Source of the DNA: JBGUXS01 sp045118155 | GTDB lineage: Bacteria; Pseudomonadota; Alphaproteobacteria; CAAHEQ01; UBA3637 | Direction: 5' to 3' | Length of the DNA stretch: 24,211 bases | Assembly (NCBI GenBank): GCA_045118155.1 | Contig: JBGUXS010000079.1 | Coordinates: forward strand, 1-24,211 | Part shown: positions 6,985 through 14,928 of the stretch, piece after piece | Position numbering within the stretch: the stretch's first letter is position 1 | Layout of the letters: each line of letters begins with the position of its first letter | Position numbers and translations under genes: made by a program | The notes under the pieces: model-generated | Told to the model about the DNA's origin: nothing | The model's input: only the letters and a program-made list of their open reading frames with translations | Database searches by the model: none

Positions 6985-7854
6985 CTATTTTATGTTTTTA
7001 AACACGGCCTCGTACCCTTCTTGCGTCAGTCTTTCAGTCATTTGCCTAGCCGAAGCTTCCCCATCAAAGGGCCCCACAACCACTTTGTAAAGGGTTCCTT
7101 CGTTCGGTTCTAAAACTTGCACGGAAGCTTCGGGAAACTTTTTCATCAGTTCTTGACGTAAACTATCCGCATTTTGGGCACTAGAAAACGCCCCCGTTTG
7201 AACAAAATATCCTTTTGGAACCGAAGGAGTTGTTGCTACGGCCTCTTCTTTTTTCAAAGGTAACGGAGCAATGGATTCTTCTTTCACAGAGGATGTCAAA
7301 GACGTATTTTTAATGGATTTTAAAGTATTAGAATCCCTAGAATACCGACCTTCTTGAACAAGTTCCCTTTTCATTTCTTGACTTTCTTCGGTCAACAACA
7401 CAACCTCTACCCGCGTTGTTCCTTTATGATGAAAATCAAGAACCTCTGCCACCCGCTTTGAAACATCAATAATTCTGTTTTTAACAAAAGGTCCCCGGTC
7501 ATTTACCCGCACAATAGCCGATGCCCCATTTTCCAAATTAGTTATCCGAACTAGCGACGGAAGTGGAAGTGTTTTATGCGCTGCCGTCATCTCATGGGGA
7601 GTAAAGGATTCTCCATTAGCCGTTAATCCCACCCCAGAAAAATCATCTTCATACCATGAAGCCAATCCCTCTTCTGAATAATGTTTAACTTCTTCCGGAT
7701 AATAATATTTTCCACTAATTTGATAAGGGGGGCCAACTTTGTAATATCCCCCGCTAGAAGAAGCAGGATAATTCCCAGAAGACCGAAACAACAAACCATT
7801 ATCAGAACACCCTGATAGAAGAATCAACATCATGATCCCTAACAAATAACGCAT
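6985..7854 (-). CDS. rlpA: RlpA-like septal lytic transglycosylase lipoprotein
   Basis: 289-residue predicted lipoprotein. Signal peptide MRYLLGIMMLILLSGC ends in a canonical LSGC lipobox (C16). A double-psi beta-barrel RlpA domain follows (about 62-155) with GLASWYEDDFSG, MTAAHKTLPLPS and VRVNDRGPF. E82, H93 and D119 occupy the places of catalytic residues known from the Pseudomonas enzyme. A variable linker leads to a C-terminal SPOR domain (about 214-289, GYFVQTGAFSS...YKVVVGPF) that binds denuded glycan at the septum. Expected role: cleaving stripped peptidoglycan during daughter-cell separation. GGAGTT precedes the start, 9 nt after mltB, so the two are cotranscribed. Confidence 0.93.
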   Translation of the reverse strand: MRYLLGIMMLILLSGCSDNGLLFRSSGNYPASSSGGYYKVGPPYQISGKYYYPEEVKHYSEEGLASWYEDDFSGVGLTANGESFTPHEMTAAHKTLPLPSLVRITNLENGASAIVRVNDRGPFVKNRIIDVSKRVAEVLDFHHKGTTRVEVVLLTEESQEMKRELVQEGRYSRDSNTLKSIKNTSLTSSVKEESIAPLPLKKEEAVATTPSVPKGYFVQTGAFSSAQNADSLRQELMKKFPEASVQVLEPNEGTLYKVVVGPFDGEASARQMTERLTQEGYEAVFKNIK

Positions 7855-7863
7855 TATTAACTC

Positions 7864-9039
7864 CTAAAATTTCAACTTATGAAAATCCTTCATAAACTCT
7901 TTTGAAATACATCCGGTGGGAAGTTCATTTTCCAGGGCAAAATTTTGTAATGCCTCAGCTGTTTTTTTCCCTAGCACCCCATCAATCTTTCCAATAGAAT
8001 AGCCCGCATCTTGCAATGTTTCTTGTACACAAGCAATTTCATACGGGGTCATCCCTTTTCTTTTCTTTTGGGGAATTAAGCCATGCCCATGGTCGGCAAT
8101 TTGATCGGCAAGCAATCCAATTGTAATCGCATATAAGTTAGATTTATTCCATTTCATCAAAACGTTAAAATTAGGATAAGCCAAAAAAGCCGGCCCCATT
8201 ACCCCCATCGGCAATTTCAACTCTGCAGGAACAATTAAGCCACTTTTGCCCCAGGGACTTCCGTCTGCAGGTATGACCCCTAAAGATGCCCACTCTTTAA
8301 CCGTTTTTTTACCAAGACGCTTTTCCTTTGTTAGATACTTTGATAAAATGACTTGACGCCCCCAGCGCATATGATCTATCCATCCCATTTTATGCAGATA
8401 GTTCGCTGCAGATCCAAACGAATCTTCTATACTATGCAAGATATCTTTACGTCCATCCCCATCTTCATCAACCCCATAAGATTGAAAAGTTCTGGGCATA
8501 AATTGGAAGTTACCAAACGCCCCTGCCCAAGACCCTTGGACATTTTCTAAGTTATTTTCATCAAGAATTTTCAAAAAGGCAATCAGTTCTTTGGAAAAAA
8601 AGTCTCGCCGGCGCTTGTCATAAGCTAGTGTTGCTAGGGCATTTAGGGTATTCGTAGATCCTTTATACGTTCCATAACTTGTTTCCGCCCCCCACAAGGC
8701 CAATAAATATTGTGGAGCAATTGCGTATTTTTTATAAATTCTATTTAATAATGCCCCATGTTCTCGGTACAAATTCTTCCCATCTTGAATACGTTTTTTT
8801 GTCAGCACCCGCGACGTATACTTATAAATATCCAAAACTTGTTCCGATTGACGTCTATCTGATTTAACAACTTTGGGTAATTCTTCTACCCCCGGCCAAA
8901 CGGTTTCCATAAACTCTGCCCGAACCCCTTCTTTAATCGCTTGCTTTTGAAAATCCTTTTTCCAAGAAGAAAAACTTTCCCCATATCCAAGAGTACAAAA
9001 CCCAATAAACAGCGCAAATATGATGTGACTAGTCTTCAT
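7864..9039 (-). CDS. MltB-family lytic murein transglycosylase
   Basis: 391-residue exported enzyme that cleaves the MurNAc-GlcNAc bond with formation of 1,6-anhydroMurNAc. A signal peptide (about 1-20, cut near LGYG/ES) precedes the SLT-2 domain. The catalytic Glu is E119 in ALWGAETSYG, followed by FGNFQFMPRTFQSYGVDEDGDGRKD and SFGSAANYLHKMGW. A C-terminal peptidoglycan-binding domain covers about 329-391 (VQETLQDAGY..GKIDGVLGKKTAEAL). This two-domain layout matches the SltB3-like group. The C15 context (IGFC) is a poor lipobox, so it is probably soluble and periplasmic. It has its own promoter, divergent from nagZ, whose product acts on the released muropeptides. Confidence 0.92.
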   Translation of the reverse strand: MKTSHIIFALFIGFCTLGYGESFSSWKKDFQKQAIKEGVRAEFMETVWPGVEELPKVVKSDRRQSEQVLDIYKYTSRVLTKKRIQDGKNLYREHGALLNRIYKKYAIAPQYLLALWGAETSYGTYKGSTNTLNALATLAYDKRRRDFFSKELIAFLKILDENNLENVQGSWAGAFGNFQFMPRTFQSYGVDEDGDGRKDILHSIEDSFGSAANYLHKMGWIDHMRWGRQVILSKYLTKEKRLGKKTVKEWASLGVIPADGSPWGKSGLIVPAELKLPMGVMGPAFLAYPNFNVLMKWNKSNLYAITIGLLADQIADHGHGLIPQKKRKGMTPYEIACVQETLQDAGYSIGKIDGVLGKKTAEALQNFALENELPTGCISKEFMKDFHKLKF

Positions 9040-9060
9040 AAAACGTCCTTTCTGTGTCAG

Positions 9061-9088
9061 AGTATTCCGAAAAACGCAAAAAAGTCAA
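9061..9088 (-). promoter_or_regulatory. Predicted mltB promoter
   Basis: On the minus strand TTGACT (9088-9083), a 16-nt spacer and AATACT (9066-9061), ending 21 bp before the mltB ATG. An AAAGGA ribosome site lies between. Confidence 0.5.
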
Positions 9089-9099
9089 GCTTTTTTATC

Positions 9100-9128
9100 T
9101 TGACGAATGTATTTTCCCACTTTATAGT
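9100..9128 (+). promoter_or_regulatory. Predicted nagZ promoter
   Basis: TTGACG (9100-9105), a 17-nt spacer and TATAGT (9123-9128). It lies 27 bp before the nagZ ATG and back-to-back with the mltB promoter, with 11 bp between the -35 boxes. Confidence 0.65.
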
Positions 9129-9155
9129 GAATTGCACTAAAAAAAAGGAGAACAC

Positions 9156-10217
9156 ATGCAACCTATGCGGGCGATTATCGCTTCGGTTCCAGGACCAATT
9201 CTGTCAGATACAACAAAGAAAATTTTAGAAAAACTTCGGCCGATGGGTATTACTATATTTAAAAGAAATATTATAAATTTCAAACAGTTAAAAAAACTTA
9301 TTAAAGATATAAAAGAAGTATTAGGTCCCGATGTTCTTATCGCCATAGATCAAGAAGGGGGACGTGTTTGTCGCTTAACACCACCCGATTGGCCCGAATA
9401 CACACCAGCACGTTCTTGGGGAATGATAGAAGAAAAAATCGCTGAAAAAGCCCTGTATCTGCAAACCCTTTTGATGGCAGATGATTTAAAACAATTAGGA
9501 ATCAATTTAGATTACACCCCCGTTCTAGATATCCGCCATAAAGACACCTCTTTAGCCCTAACTTCTCGGTGTTTTTCTGAAAAAGCAAAACAAGTAACTT
9601 CTTTGGGAAAAATCGTCTTACAAACATTCCAAGACAACGGTATTTTAGCGTGCATAAAACATTTGCCAGGCCATGGTCAGGCAAGCGTTGATCCTCATTT
9701 GCATTTACCAATTATTACAGAACCTTTAAAAAATCTTGAAGATGATTTTTATCCCTTTAAGATGTTAAGTCCCTTAGCTCTCATTGGAATGACGGCTCAC
9801 ATTGTTATTCCTGAACTTGATACGGCCCCCATAACGCTTTCTGAAAAAGGAATTCGGCTTTTAATAAGAGAACATATTGGTTTTAAAGGATTTTTATTAT
9901 CAGATGGCCTAGATATGAAAGCATTAAAGGGAACAATCCCTCAAAAAGCTCTTGGGGCTTTAAAAGCCGGGTGTGATGCTGTGTGCTATTGCTTCGGGGA
10001 AGATGATGTCCTAGAGGAACTTGCAAAAACCCTGCCCTTTTTAACTGAAGATGCTCAAGCGCGCTGGCAGAAATTTAAGCCCTGTTTAGAACGTCATATG
10101 GAACACTTTGACAGAACAAAAACATTAAGTGATTACAGGCGATTACAACAAAAAGCCCCCGTTATTCCAGAAGAATATGATGTGGTTGAAACCCTTCATC
10201 AAATGAAAAAAGGTTAA
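9156..10217 (+). CDS. nagZ: Beta-N-acetylhexosaminidase NagZ
   Basis: 353-residue GH3 enzyme that removes GlcNAc from GlcNAc-1,6-anhydroMurNAc peptides in the cytosol during peptidoglycan recycling. There is no signal peptide. Motifs in order: AIDQEGGRVCRL, the LDYTPVLDI loop, KHLPGHG followed by DPHLHLP (the Asp-His acid/base pair, D179 and H181), and FLLSDGLDM with the nucleophile D250. The usual SDDLxM is SDGLDM here, a small variation. The C-terminal ~50 residues are less conserved. The ATG follows AAGGAG; a second ATG three codons on is possible. Its stop lies 3 nt from the end of the convergent gene, with no terminator visible. Confidence 0.94.
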   Translation: MQPMRAIIASVPGPILSDTTKKILEKLRPMGITIFKRNIINFKQLKKLIKDIKEVLGPDVLIAIDQEGGRVCRLTPPDWPEYTPARSWGMIEEKIAEKALYLQTLLMADDLKQLGINLDYTPVLDIRHKDTSLALTSRCFSEKAKQVTSLGKIVLQTFQDNGILACIKHLPGHGQASVDPHLHLPIITEPLKNLEDDFYPFKMLSPLALIGMTAHIVIPELDTAPITLSEKGIRLLIREHIGFKGFLLSDGLDMKALKGTIPQKALGALKAGCDAVCYCFGEDDVLEELAKTLPFLTEDAQARWQKFKPCLERHMEHFDRTKTLSDYRRLQQKAPVIPEEYDVVETLHQMKKG

Positions 10218-10220
10218 GAA

Positions 10221-12011
10221 TTACCTACTTTTACCGCGCTTCTTTTTATTGTTCTTTTTCTTCGTCTTTTGATGAGCAACAGATTTAGGTTTTTCAGGTA
10301 TTTTTCCCCCTGAAAAAAGTGTATTTGTCCCTAATTGTTTCGGTCCTATCCCTACTCCCATTTCTATAATATCCTTATCAAGTAAATTAAATCTTGATCG
10401 TTCTGCGAAGAAATTTTCACCCAACAAAGTTAAAGAACGGTCAATTCTTTTTTTCCTTTGTTCTGTATTCCAAACAGAATCCCTAAATCTTTCCCAATAT
10501 ATAGAAGCCCCTTTCATAGCCGATTCAAAAGCCTGTTTGACATATTCAGAGACATTTTCAGGAGTAATAATTTCCATTGGATCTTCAAAATCATCTTCAG
10601 ACTGAAATTCCTCAGGGAACTCTTGTAAAGCTATCCCTTTCTTTTTAGCTCTTTCTTCTATTTTTTTTGTTAAAGCCATCAAAAATTTAACAGGGCTTTT
10701 GCCGTTTAAATCCTCAGAAGCTTCCAATAATGGGATCATTTTTTCTTTATTTAAATCCCCATGAGCCAACTTATTTCTCATGTGAATACATCTCAACAAG
10801 CCTGCTTTTTCTTCTTCCAAAAGAAGCCCCTCTTCCAATAATACATTCACGCGTCCAGAATGTTCTTTGGAAACATGTGAAACTTTATTTTCAATTTCAT
10901 AGATCCGTTCTATATCTTCAAAGAGATAACAAACAGCACCTATCGGCAGATAGGAATAAGTGATTACTTCATCATCTTTTAAAACTTGACCATCTTTTTG
11001 CTGTATTGTAACTAAATGTAGAGTCCTTCCTTCATAAAAATAATGATATTGCTTATACCTAGTAGCAGGCAAGACAAGATTCTTTGAAAACGGATCACAC
11101 GTTGTCCCTGTCACTTTTTCAATAAGTGCCTTGAGTTTCCCTCTAAATTCTAGGGCCTCTTTAAGTTCAATCGTTCTATCACTATGTAAAATCTGATTAC
11201 GTAACTTCTGTAATTTTTCAACCTCTGTGATATCTTCCGGACTTAAATTTTCTCTATTTTTATTTGAAATCGTAGATAAGTTTTCTGCTAAAGCAGCTAT
11301 GATAACACTTCTCTGATAAACAGAACTTTCCTTAGAACTCTCAATATCTTTTTCCCTAGTTGCATTTTTAAAATCCAAGATAACTTTTTGATGCAAAAAA
11401 AACAGTGTCCGATCAAAGAATTTTTTTACAAAGGGATCGTTTTCATATCCATCAACTGTAGAAGGATATTGCCGAGCTATTTTTCCCTTTTTATCTTTTT
11501 TCACTCTTTTTTTTAAATCTTCTTCGTAAAATTTTGAAAAATACGTCCAAAAATGTTTAAACATAAATCCTTCATGTTCCTGAGATAACATATTTTTCTT
11601 CAAAAGCATTCGGGTATCCTGAACAGCATTTTGGAATTCATTAAAAAAATAGTGTTGAGGAAAATTTTCAATAGGGATAGATTCATGCGCATTGACCCGA
11701 AGACAAACATAAGGAGCCACAAAAACACTCACCTTTGAAAGATCTGTTGAATCCTTTAACACCGGAAATACTTTATCATAAGAAATTACATAAGGCGATT
11801 GATCCAATAAAGGCCATTTTTTTCCTGGAGGCAGATACTTCACCGCTTTCCCTTTCAGATCCATTTCCATTGGAAGGGTAGCTTCAAAAAGGGGAACTGT
11901 TTCCACATTAGGATTATCTATAAGGGTTCTTTGTTCCACAAGATTGTTCAAGCATCCCCATAACCACCAAAGTCTCTTAATTTCTGAACGTGATAAATTT
12001 CCCTGCACCAT
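10221..12011 (-). CDS. Unknown protein with two HEPN-like RNxxxH motifs
   Basis: 596-residue protein I cannot assign to a named family. It has no signal peptide or membrane helix. Two motifs of the HEPN RNase type are visible: LRNQILHSD (R271-H276) and MRNKLAHGD (R412-H417). Each sits in a helix-rich segment, as in HEPN domains, where the Arg and His cut RNA. The N-terminal ~200 residues are mixed; the C-terminus is a very basic tail (about residues 582-596) that could bind nucleic acid. The gene has a near-consensus promoter of its own and lies between nagZ and the ppdK terminator, outside any operon. Its codons use more GGA, CCT/CCA and ATA than the neighbours by eye. A defence or toxin-like RNase is a guess; no antitoxin, nucleotidyltransferase or CRISPR is adjacent. 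The ribosome site (AGGA) is spaced rather far, about 10 nt. Confidence 0.8.
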   Translation of the reverse strand: MVQGNLSRSEIKRLWWLWGCLNNLVEQRTLIDNPNVETVPLFEATLPMEMDLKGKAVKYLPPGKKWPLLDQSPYVISYDKVFPVLKDSTDLSKVSVFVAPYVCLRVNAHESIPIENFPQHYFFNEFQNAVQDTRMLLKKNMLSQEHEGFMFKHFWTYFSKFYEEDLKKRVKKDKKGKIARQYPSTVDGYENDPFVKKFFDRTLFFLHQKVILDFKNATREKDIESSKESSVYQRSVIIAALAENLSTISNKNRENLSPEDITEVEKLQKLRNQILHSDRTIELKEALEFRGKLKALIEKVTGTTCDPFSKNLVLPATRYKQYHYFYEGRTLHLVTIQQKDGQVLKDDEVITYSYLPIGAVCYLFEDIERIYEIENKVSHVSKEHSGRVNVLLEEGLLLEEEKAGLLRCIHMRNKLAHGDLNKEKMIPLLEASEDLNGKSPVKFLMALTKKIEERAKKKGIALQEFPEEFQSEDDFEDPMEIITPENVSEYVKQAFESAMKGASIYWERFRDSVWNTEQRKKRIDRSLTLLGENFFAERSRFNLLDKDIIEMGVGIGPKQLGTNTLFSGGKIPEKPKSVAHQKTKKKNNKKKRGKSR

Positions 12012-12054
12012 AATATTACTATCCTATCACAAAAATTTAATACGATACTTTCCA

Positions 12055-12083
12055 ATATTACACTAAAGCAGAACATTTGTCAA
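12055..12083 (-). promoter_or_regulatory. Strong predicted promoter of the HEPN-like gene
   Basis: On the minus strand a perfect TTGACA (12083-12078), a 17-nt spacer and TAATAT (12060-12055). This is the closest to consensus in the window. The -10 lies 43 bp before the ATG, giving a leader of about 35 nt that is very AT-rich. Confidence 0.7.
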
Positions 12084-12092
12084 TATTTACAT

Positions 12093-12126
12093 AAAAACAC
12101 CCCAGGGACTCCCCCGGGGTGTTTTT
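12093..12126 (-). terminator. Rho-independent terminator of ppdK
   Basis: An 11-bp perfect stem, AAAAACACCCC (12093-12103) and GGGGTGTTTTT (12116-12126), with a 12-nt loop. It starts 14 bp past the ppdK stop. The stem itself ends in a five-T run on the minus strand; being A/T-symmetric it could work in both directions. It isolates the HEPN-like gene from ppdK read-through. Confidence 0.88.
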
Positions 12127-12140
12127 GTATAACAGTTCCA

Positions 12141-14801
12141 TTAACCATTTCTAACAGCGGCTTGTGCAGCTGCCAACCGAGCAATAGGCACCCGATATGG
12201 TGAACAAGAAACGTAATCCAACCCGATTCTATGGCAGAAATCAATGGATGCTGGATCGCCCCCATGTTCCCCACAAATACCGATTTCAATATCAGGACGT
12301 ACGCTTTTCCCTTTCTTGGCGGCCAATTGCATTAAAGCCCCGACCCCTTCTTGATCCAAAGAAGCAAAAGGATCGGCTGGATAAATCCCTTTGGTCACAT
12401 AATCGGGCAAGAATGAACCGGCATCATCCCGACTGACCCCCAAAGTAGTTTGGGTCAAATCGTTGGTCCCAAAGTTAAAGAATTCAGCGGTTTCGGCCAA
12501 TTTATCAGCCATCAAACAAGCCCGCGGTAATTCAATCATAGTTCCAACTTTGTACTTAAAGGTCTTACCAGTTTCCTTCATGACTTTTTCGGCCATTTTA
12601 ACAACCCGTTGTTTAATTAAATCGAGTTCTTTCTTTGTTGCCGCTAAAGGAATTTCAACCTCTGGTACAAAATCTTTACCAGTTTCTTGCATAACTTTTA
12701 CAGCCGCTTCAAAGATAGCTTGGGCTTGCATTTCCGAAATTTCTGGATAAGTAACCCCCAAACGGCAACCACGATGTCCTAACATTGGGTTAGCTTCGTG
12801 TAAAGCAGCGGTTCTAGCCACGATATCTTCTAAAGAAACCCCTAAAGATTGAGCCAATTCAACCTGATCTGCTTCTTTTTGTGGCAAGAATTCATGTAAG
12901 GGTGGGTCTAATAACCGAATCGTTACTGGAAGTCCTTCCATAATCTTGAACAAATCAATGAAGTCTTGACGTTGGTAAGGCAATAATTTATCCAAAGCCT
13001 TCCGACGATCTTCTTCATTATCGGCCAAAATCATTTCACGCATATGGTTGATTCGGCTTGGGTCAAAGAACATGTGTTCTGTCCGACAAAGCCCAATTCC
13101 TTCAGCCCCAAAACGCCGAGCCGTTTCAGCATCTTTTGGTGTTTCAGCGTTTGTTCTGACATGCAAGGTCCGGATTTCATCAACCCAAGACATGAATTCA
13201 CCAAAATTCCCTGCCATTTCAGCCACAACAAGCGGTAATTCGCCTTTGATGACTTGACCAGTTGTTCCGTCAATAGAAATCATATCACCGGCTTTCAAGA
13301 CGGTATCCCCAACTTTTAAGAATTGACCTTCATAGTCGATTCTTAAATCAGAAACCCCAGACACACATGGTTTACCCATCCCACGGGCAACAACGGCTGC
13401 ATGAGAGGTCATCCCACCACGGGCCGTTAAAATCCCTTGAGATACGTGCATCCCGGCAATATCTTCTGGGGAAGTTTCAATCCGAACCAAGACCACTTTC
13501 TTGCCTTCGCTAGCGGCCTTTTCTGCCTCAGCAGCCGAAAACACGACCTGACCAACAGCAGCCCCTGGGGATGCCGGAAGCCCTGTAGAAAGAACTTCTT
13601 TTTTAGCTTTTTTATCAAATGTCGGGTGCAATAATTGATCCAATTGATTGGCATCAACCCGCATAATAGCCGTTTTCTTATCAATCAAACCTTCACGGAC
13701 CATTTCAACGGCAATACGCAATGCCGCTGTCCCTGTCCGTTTCCCATTTCTGGTTTGCAACATCCACAACTTGCCATCTTGGATAGTAAATTCCATATCT
13801 TGCATATCTTTATAGTGAGCTTCTAATTTATGACGGATGTCATTCAATTGAGCATAAAGGTCTGGGAATTCTTCTTCCATACATGGCAAATCTGTTCCAG
13901 AACGTTCTTTAACCAATTTAGTCATCGGTTGCGGCGTCCGAATACCGGCCACAACGTCTTCCCCTTGGGCGTTCTTTAAATATTCACCATAGAAATAATT
14001 TTCACCCGTTGCCGGATCCCGTGAGAAACAAACACCTGTTGCGGAATTATCCCCACTGTTTCCAAAGACCATAGATTGAACGTTTACAGCCGTTCCCCAA
14101 TCGCCTGGAATATTATTTAATTTACGGTAGTAAATAGCCCGATCAACCATCCAAGACCCAAAGACGGCCCCGATACCACCCCATAATTGTTCCATAGGAT
14201 CTTGAGGAAGTGGTTTACCTTCTTCTTCACAAATTGTTTTAAATTCTTGAATAACAGATTTTAATTGTTCTTCTGTGATTTGGTTATCATATTTATAACC
14301 ATTTTCTTCCCGAACGCGATCCAATACTTTTTCAAAACGGGTAGAACTGACCCCCATCACCACGTCGGCATACATTTGAATAAAACGGCGATAGCTGTCA
14401 TAAGCAAAGCGTTTATTATTACTTCTTTTTGCTAATCCTTCAACGGTTTCATCATTAAGTCCTAAATTCAAAACCGTGTCCATCATCCCTGGCATGGAAA
14501 CCCGTGCCCCAGAACGCACAGAAAATAACAACGGGTTTTCTTTGTCGCCAAACTTGTATCCCATTTTATTTTCAATGAATTTTAAAGCATCTAAGACTTG
14601 TTGTTTTAAATCCTCAGGATACGTTTTGTTATTTTCATAGTAGTAGGTACACACTTCTGTTGTAATTGTAAAGCCCGGAGGCACAGGTACCCCTACACGG
14701 CACATTTCAGCAAGGTTAGCCCCTTTTCCACCAAGCAAATTACGCATATCTGCTTGACCTTCTGCGGCGCCATCCCCAAAGGTATAGACCCATTTTGTCA
14801 T
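12141..14801 (-). CDS. ppdK: Pyruvate, phosphate dikinase
   Basis: Interconverts PEP + AMP + PPi and pyruvate + ATP + Pi. 886 residues, normal for bacterial PPDK. An N-terminal ATP-grasp domain has LLGGKGANLAEM and FSVRSGARVSMPGMMDT. The central phosphohistidine domain has GGMTSHAAVVARGMGKPCVSG, with catalytic H467. The C-terminal TIM barrel has MLGHRGCRLGVTYPE, NFGTNDLTQTTLG and GICGEHGGDP with catalytic C843. There is no PEP-synthase signature. It follows glgX on the same strand after a 127-nt gap holding a possible promoter. With enolase in the window it fits reversible, PPi-linked glycolysis/gluconeogenesis. A strong terminator follows. Confidence 0.97.
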   Translation of the reverse strand: MTKWVYTFGDGAAEGQADMRNLLGGKGANLAEMCRVGVPVPPGFTITTEVCTYYYENNKTYPEDLKQQVLDALKFIENKMGYKFGDKENPLLFSVRSGARVSMPGMMDTVLNLGLNDETVEGLAKRSNNKRFAYDSYRRFIQMYADVVMGVSSTRFEKVLDRVREENGYKYDNQITEEQLKSVIQEFKTICEEEGKPLPQDPMEQLWGGIGAVFGSWMVDRAIYYRKLNNIPGDWGTAVNVQSMVFGNSGDNSATGVCFSRDPATGENYFYGEYLKNAQGEDVVAGIRTPQPMTKLVKERSGTDLPCMEEEFPDLYAQLNDIRHKLEAHYKDMQDMEFTIQDGKLWMLQTRNGKRTGTAALRIAVEMVREGLIDKKTAIMRVDANQLDQLLHPTFDKKAKKEVLSTGLPASPGAAVGQVVFSAAEAEKAASEGKKVVLVRIETSPEDIAGMHVSQGILTARGGMTSHAAVVARGMGKPCVSGVSDLRIDYEGQFLKVGDTVLKAGDMISIDGTTGQVIKGELPLVVAEMAGNFGEFMSWVDEIRTLHVRTNAETPKDAETARRFGAEGIGLCRTEHMFFDPSRINHMREMILADNEEDRRKALDKLLPYQRQDFIDLFKIMEGLPVTIRLLDPPLHEFLPQKEADQVELAQSLGVSLEDIVARTAALHEANPMLGHRGCRLGVTYPEISEMQAQAIFEAAVKVMQETGKDFVPEVEIPLAATKKELDLIKQRVVKMAEKVMKETGKTFKYKVGTMIELPRACLMADKLAETAEFFNFGTNDLTQTTLGVSRDDAGSFLPDYVTKGIYPADPFASLDQEGVGALMQLAAKKGKSVRPDIEIGICGEHGGDPASIDFCHRIGLDYVSCSPYRVPIARLAAAQAAVRNG

Positions 14802-14831
14802 TCGTTATTTCCTTTCATCAAACAAAATACA

Positions 14832-14850
14832 GCTTTTCTTCTAGAAAAGC
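14832..14850 (-). other. Hairpin in the ppdK leader
   Basis: GCTTTTCT (14832-14839) and AGAAAAGC (14843-14850) form an 8-bp stem with a 3-nt loop, about 30 bp before the ppdK ATG and downstream of the predicted promoter. There is no T-run after it on the minus strand, so it is not a terminator. It may stabilise or regulate the 5' end of the mRNA. Confidence 0.4.
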
Positions 14851-14864
14851 GTTTCAACGGGACA

Positions 14865-14893
14865 ACCGTACTCTATTTTTTTCAAAATAGCAA
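14865..14893 (-). promoter_or_regulatory. Possible ppdK promoter
   Basis: On the minus strand TTGCTA (14893-14888), a 17-nt spacer and TACGGT (14870-14865), inside the 127-nt gap between glgX and ppdK. Both boxes are moderate matches. ppdK may therefore be transcribed on its own as well as from glgB. Confidence 0.4.
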
Positions 14894-14928
14894 GCATTTT
14901 TTTGATATCTCATTATTTTATCGTCGTT

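Noticed and set aside
10221..12011. Cas13-like CRISPR effector
   Set aside because: Two RNxxxH motifs recall Cas13, but 596 residues is short for Cas13, and there is no CRISPR array, Cas1 or Cas2 nearby.
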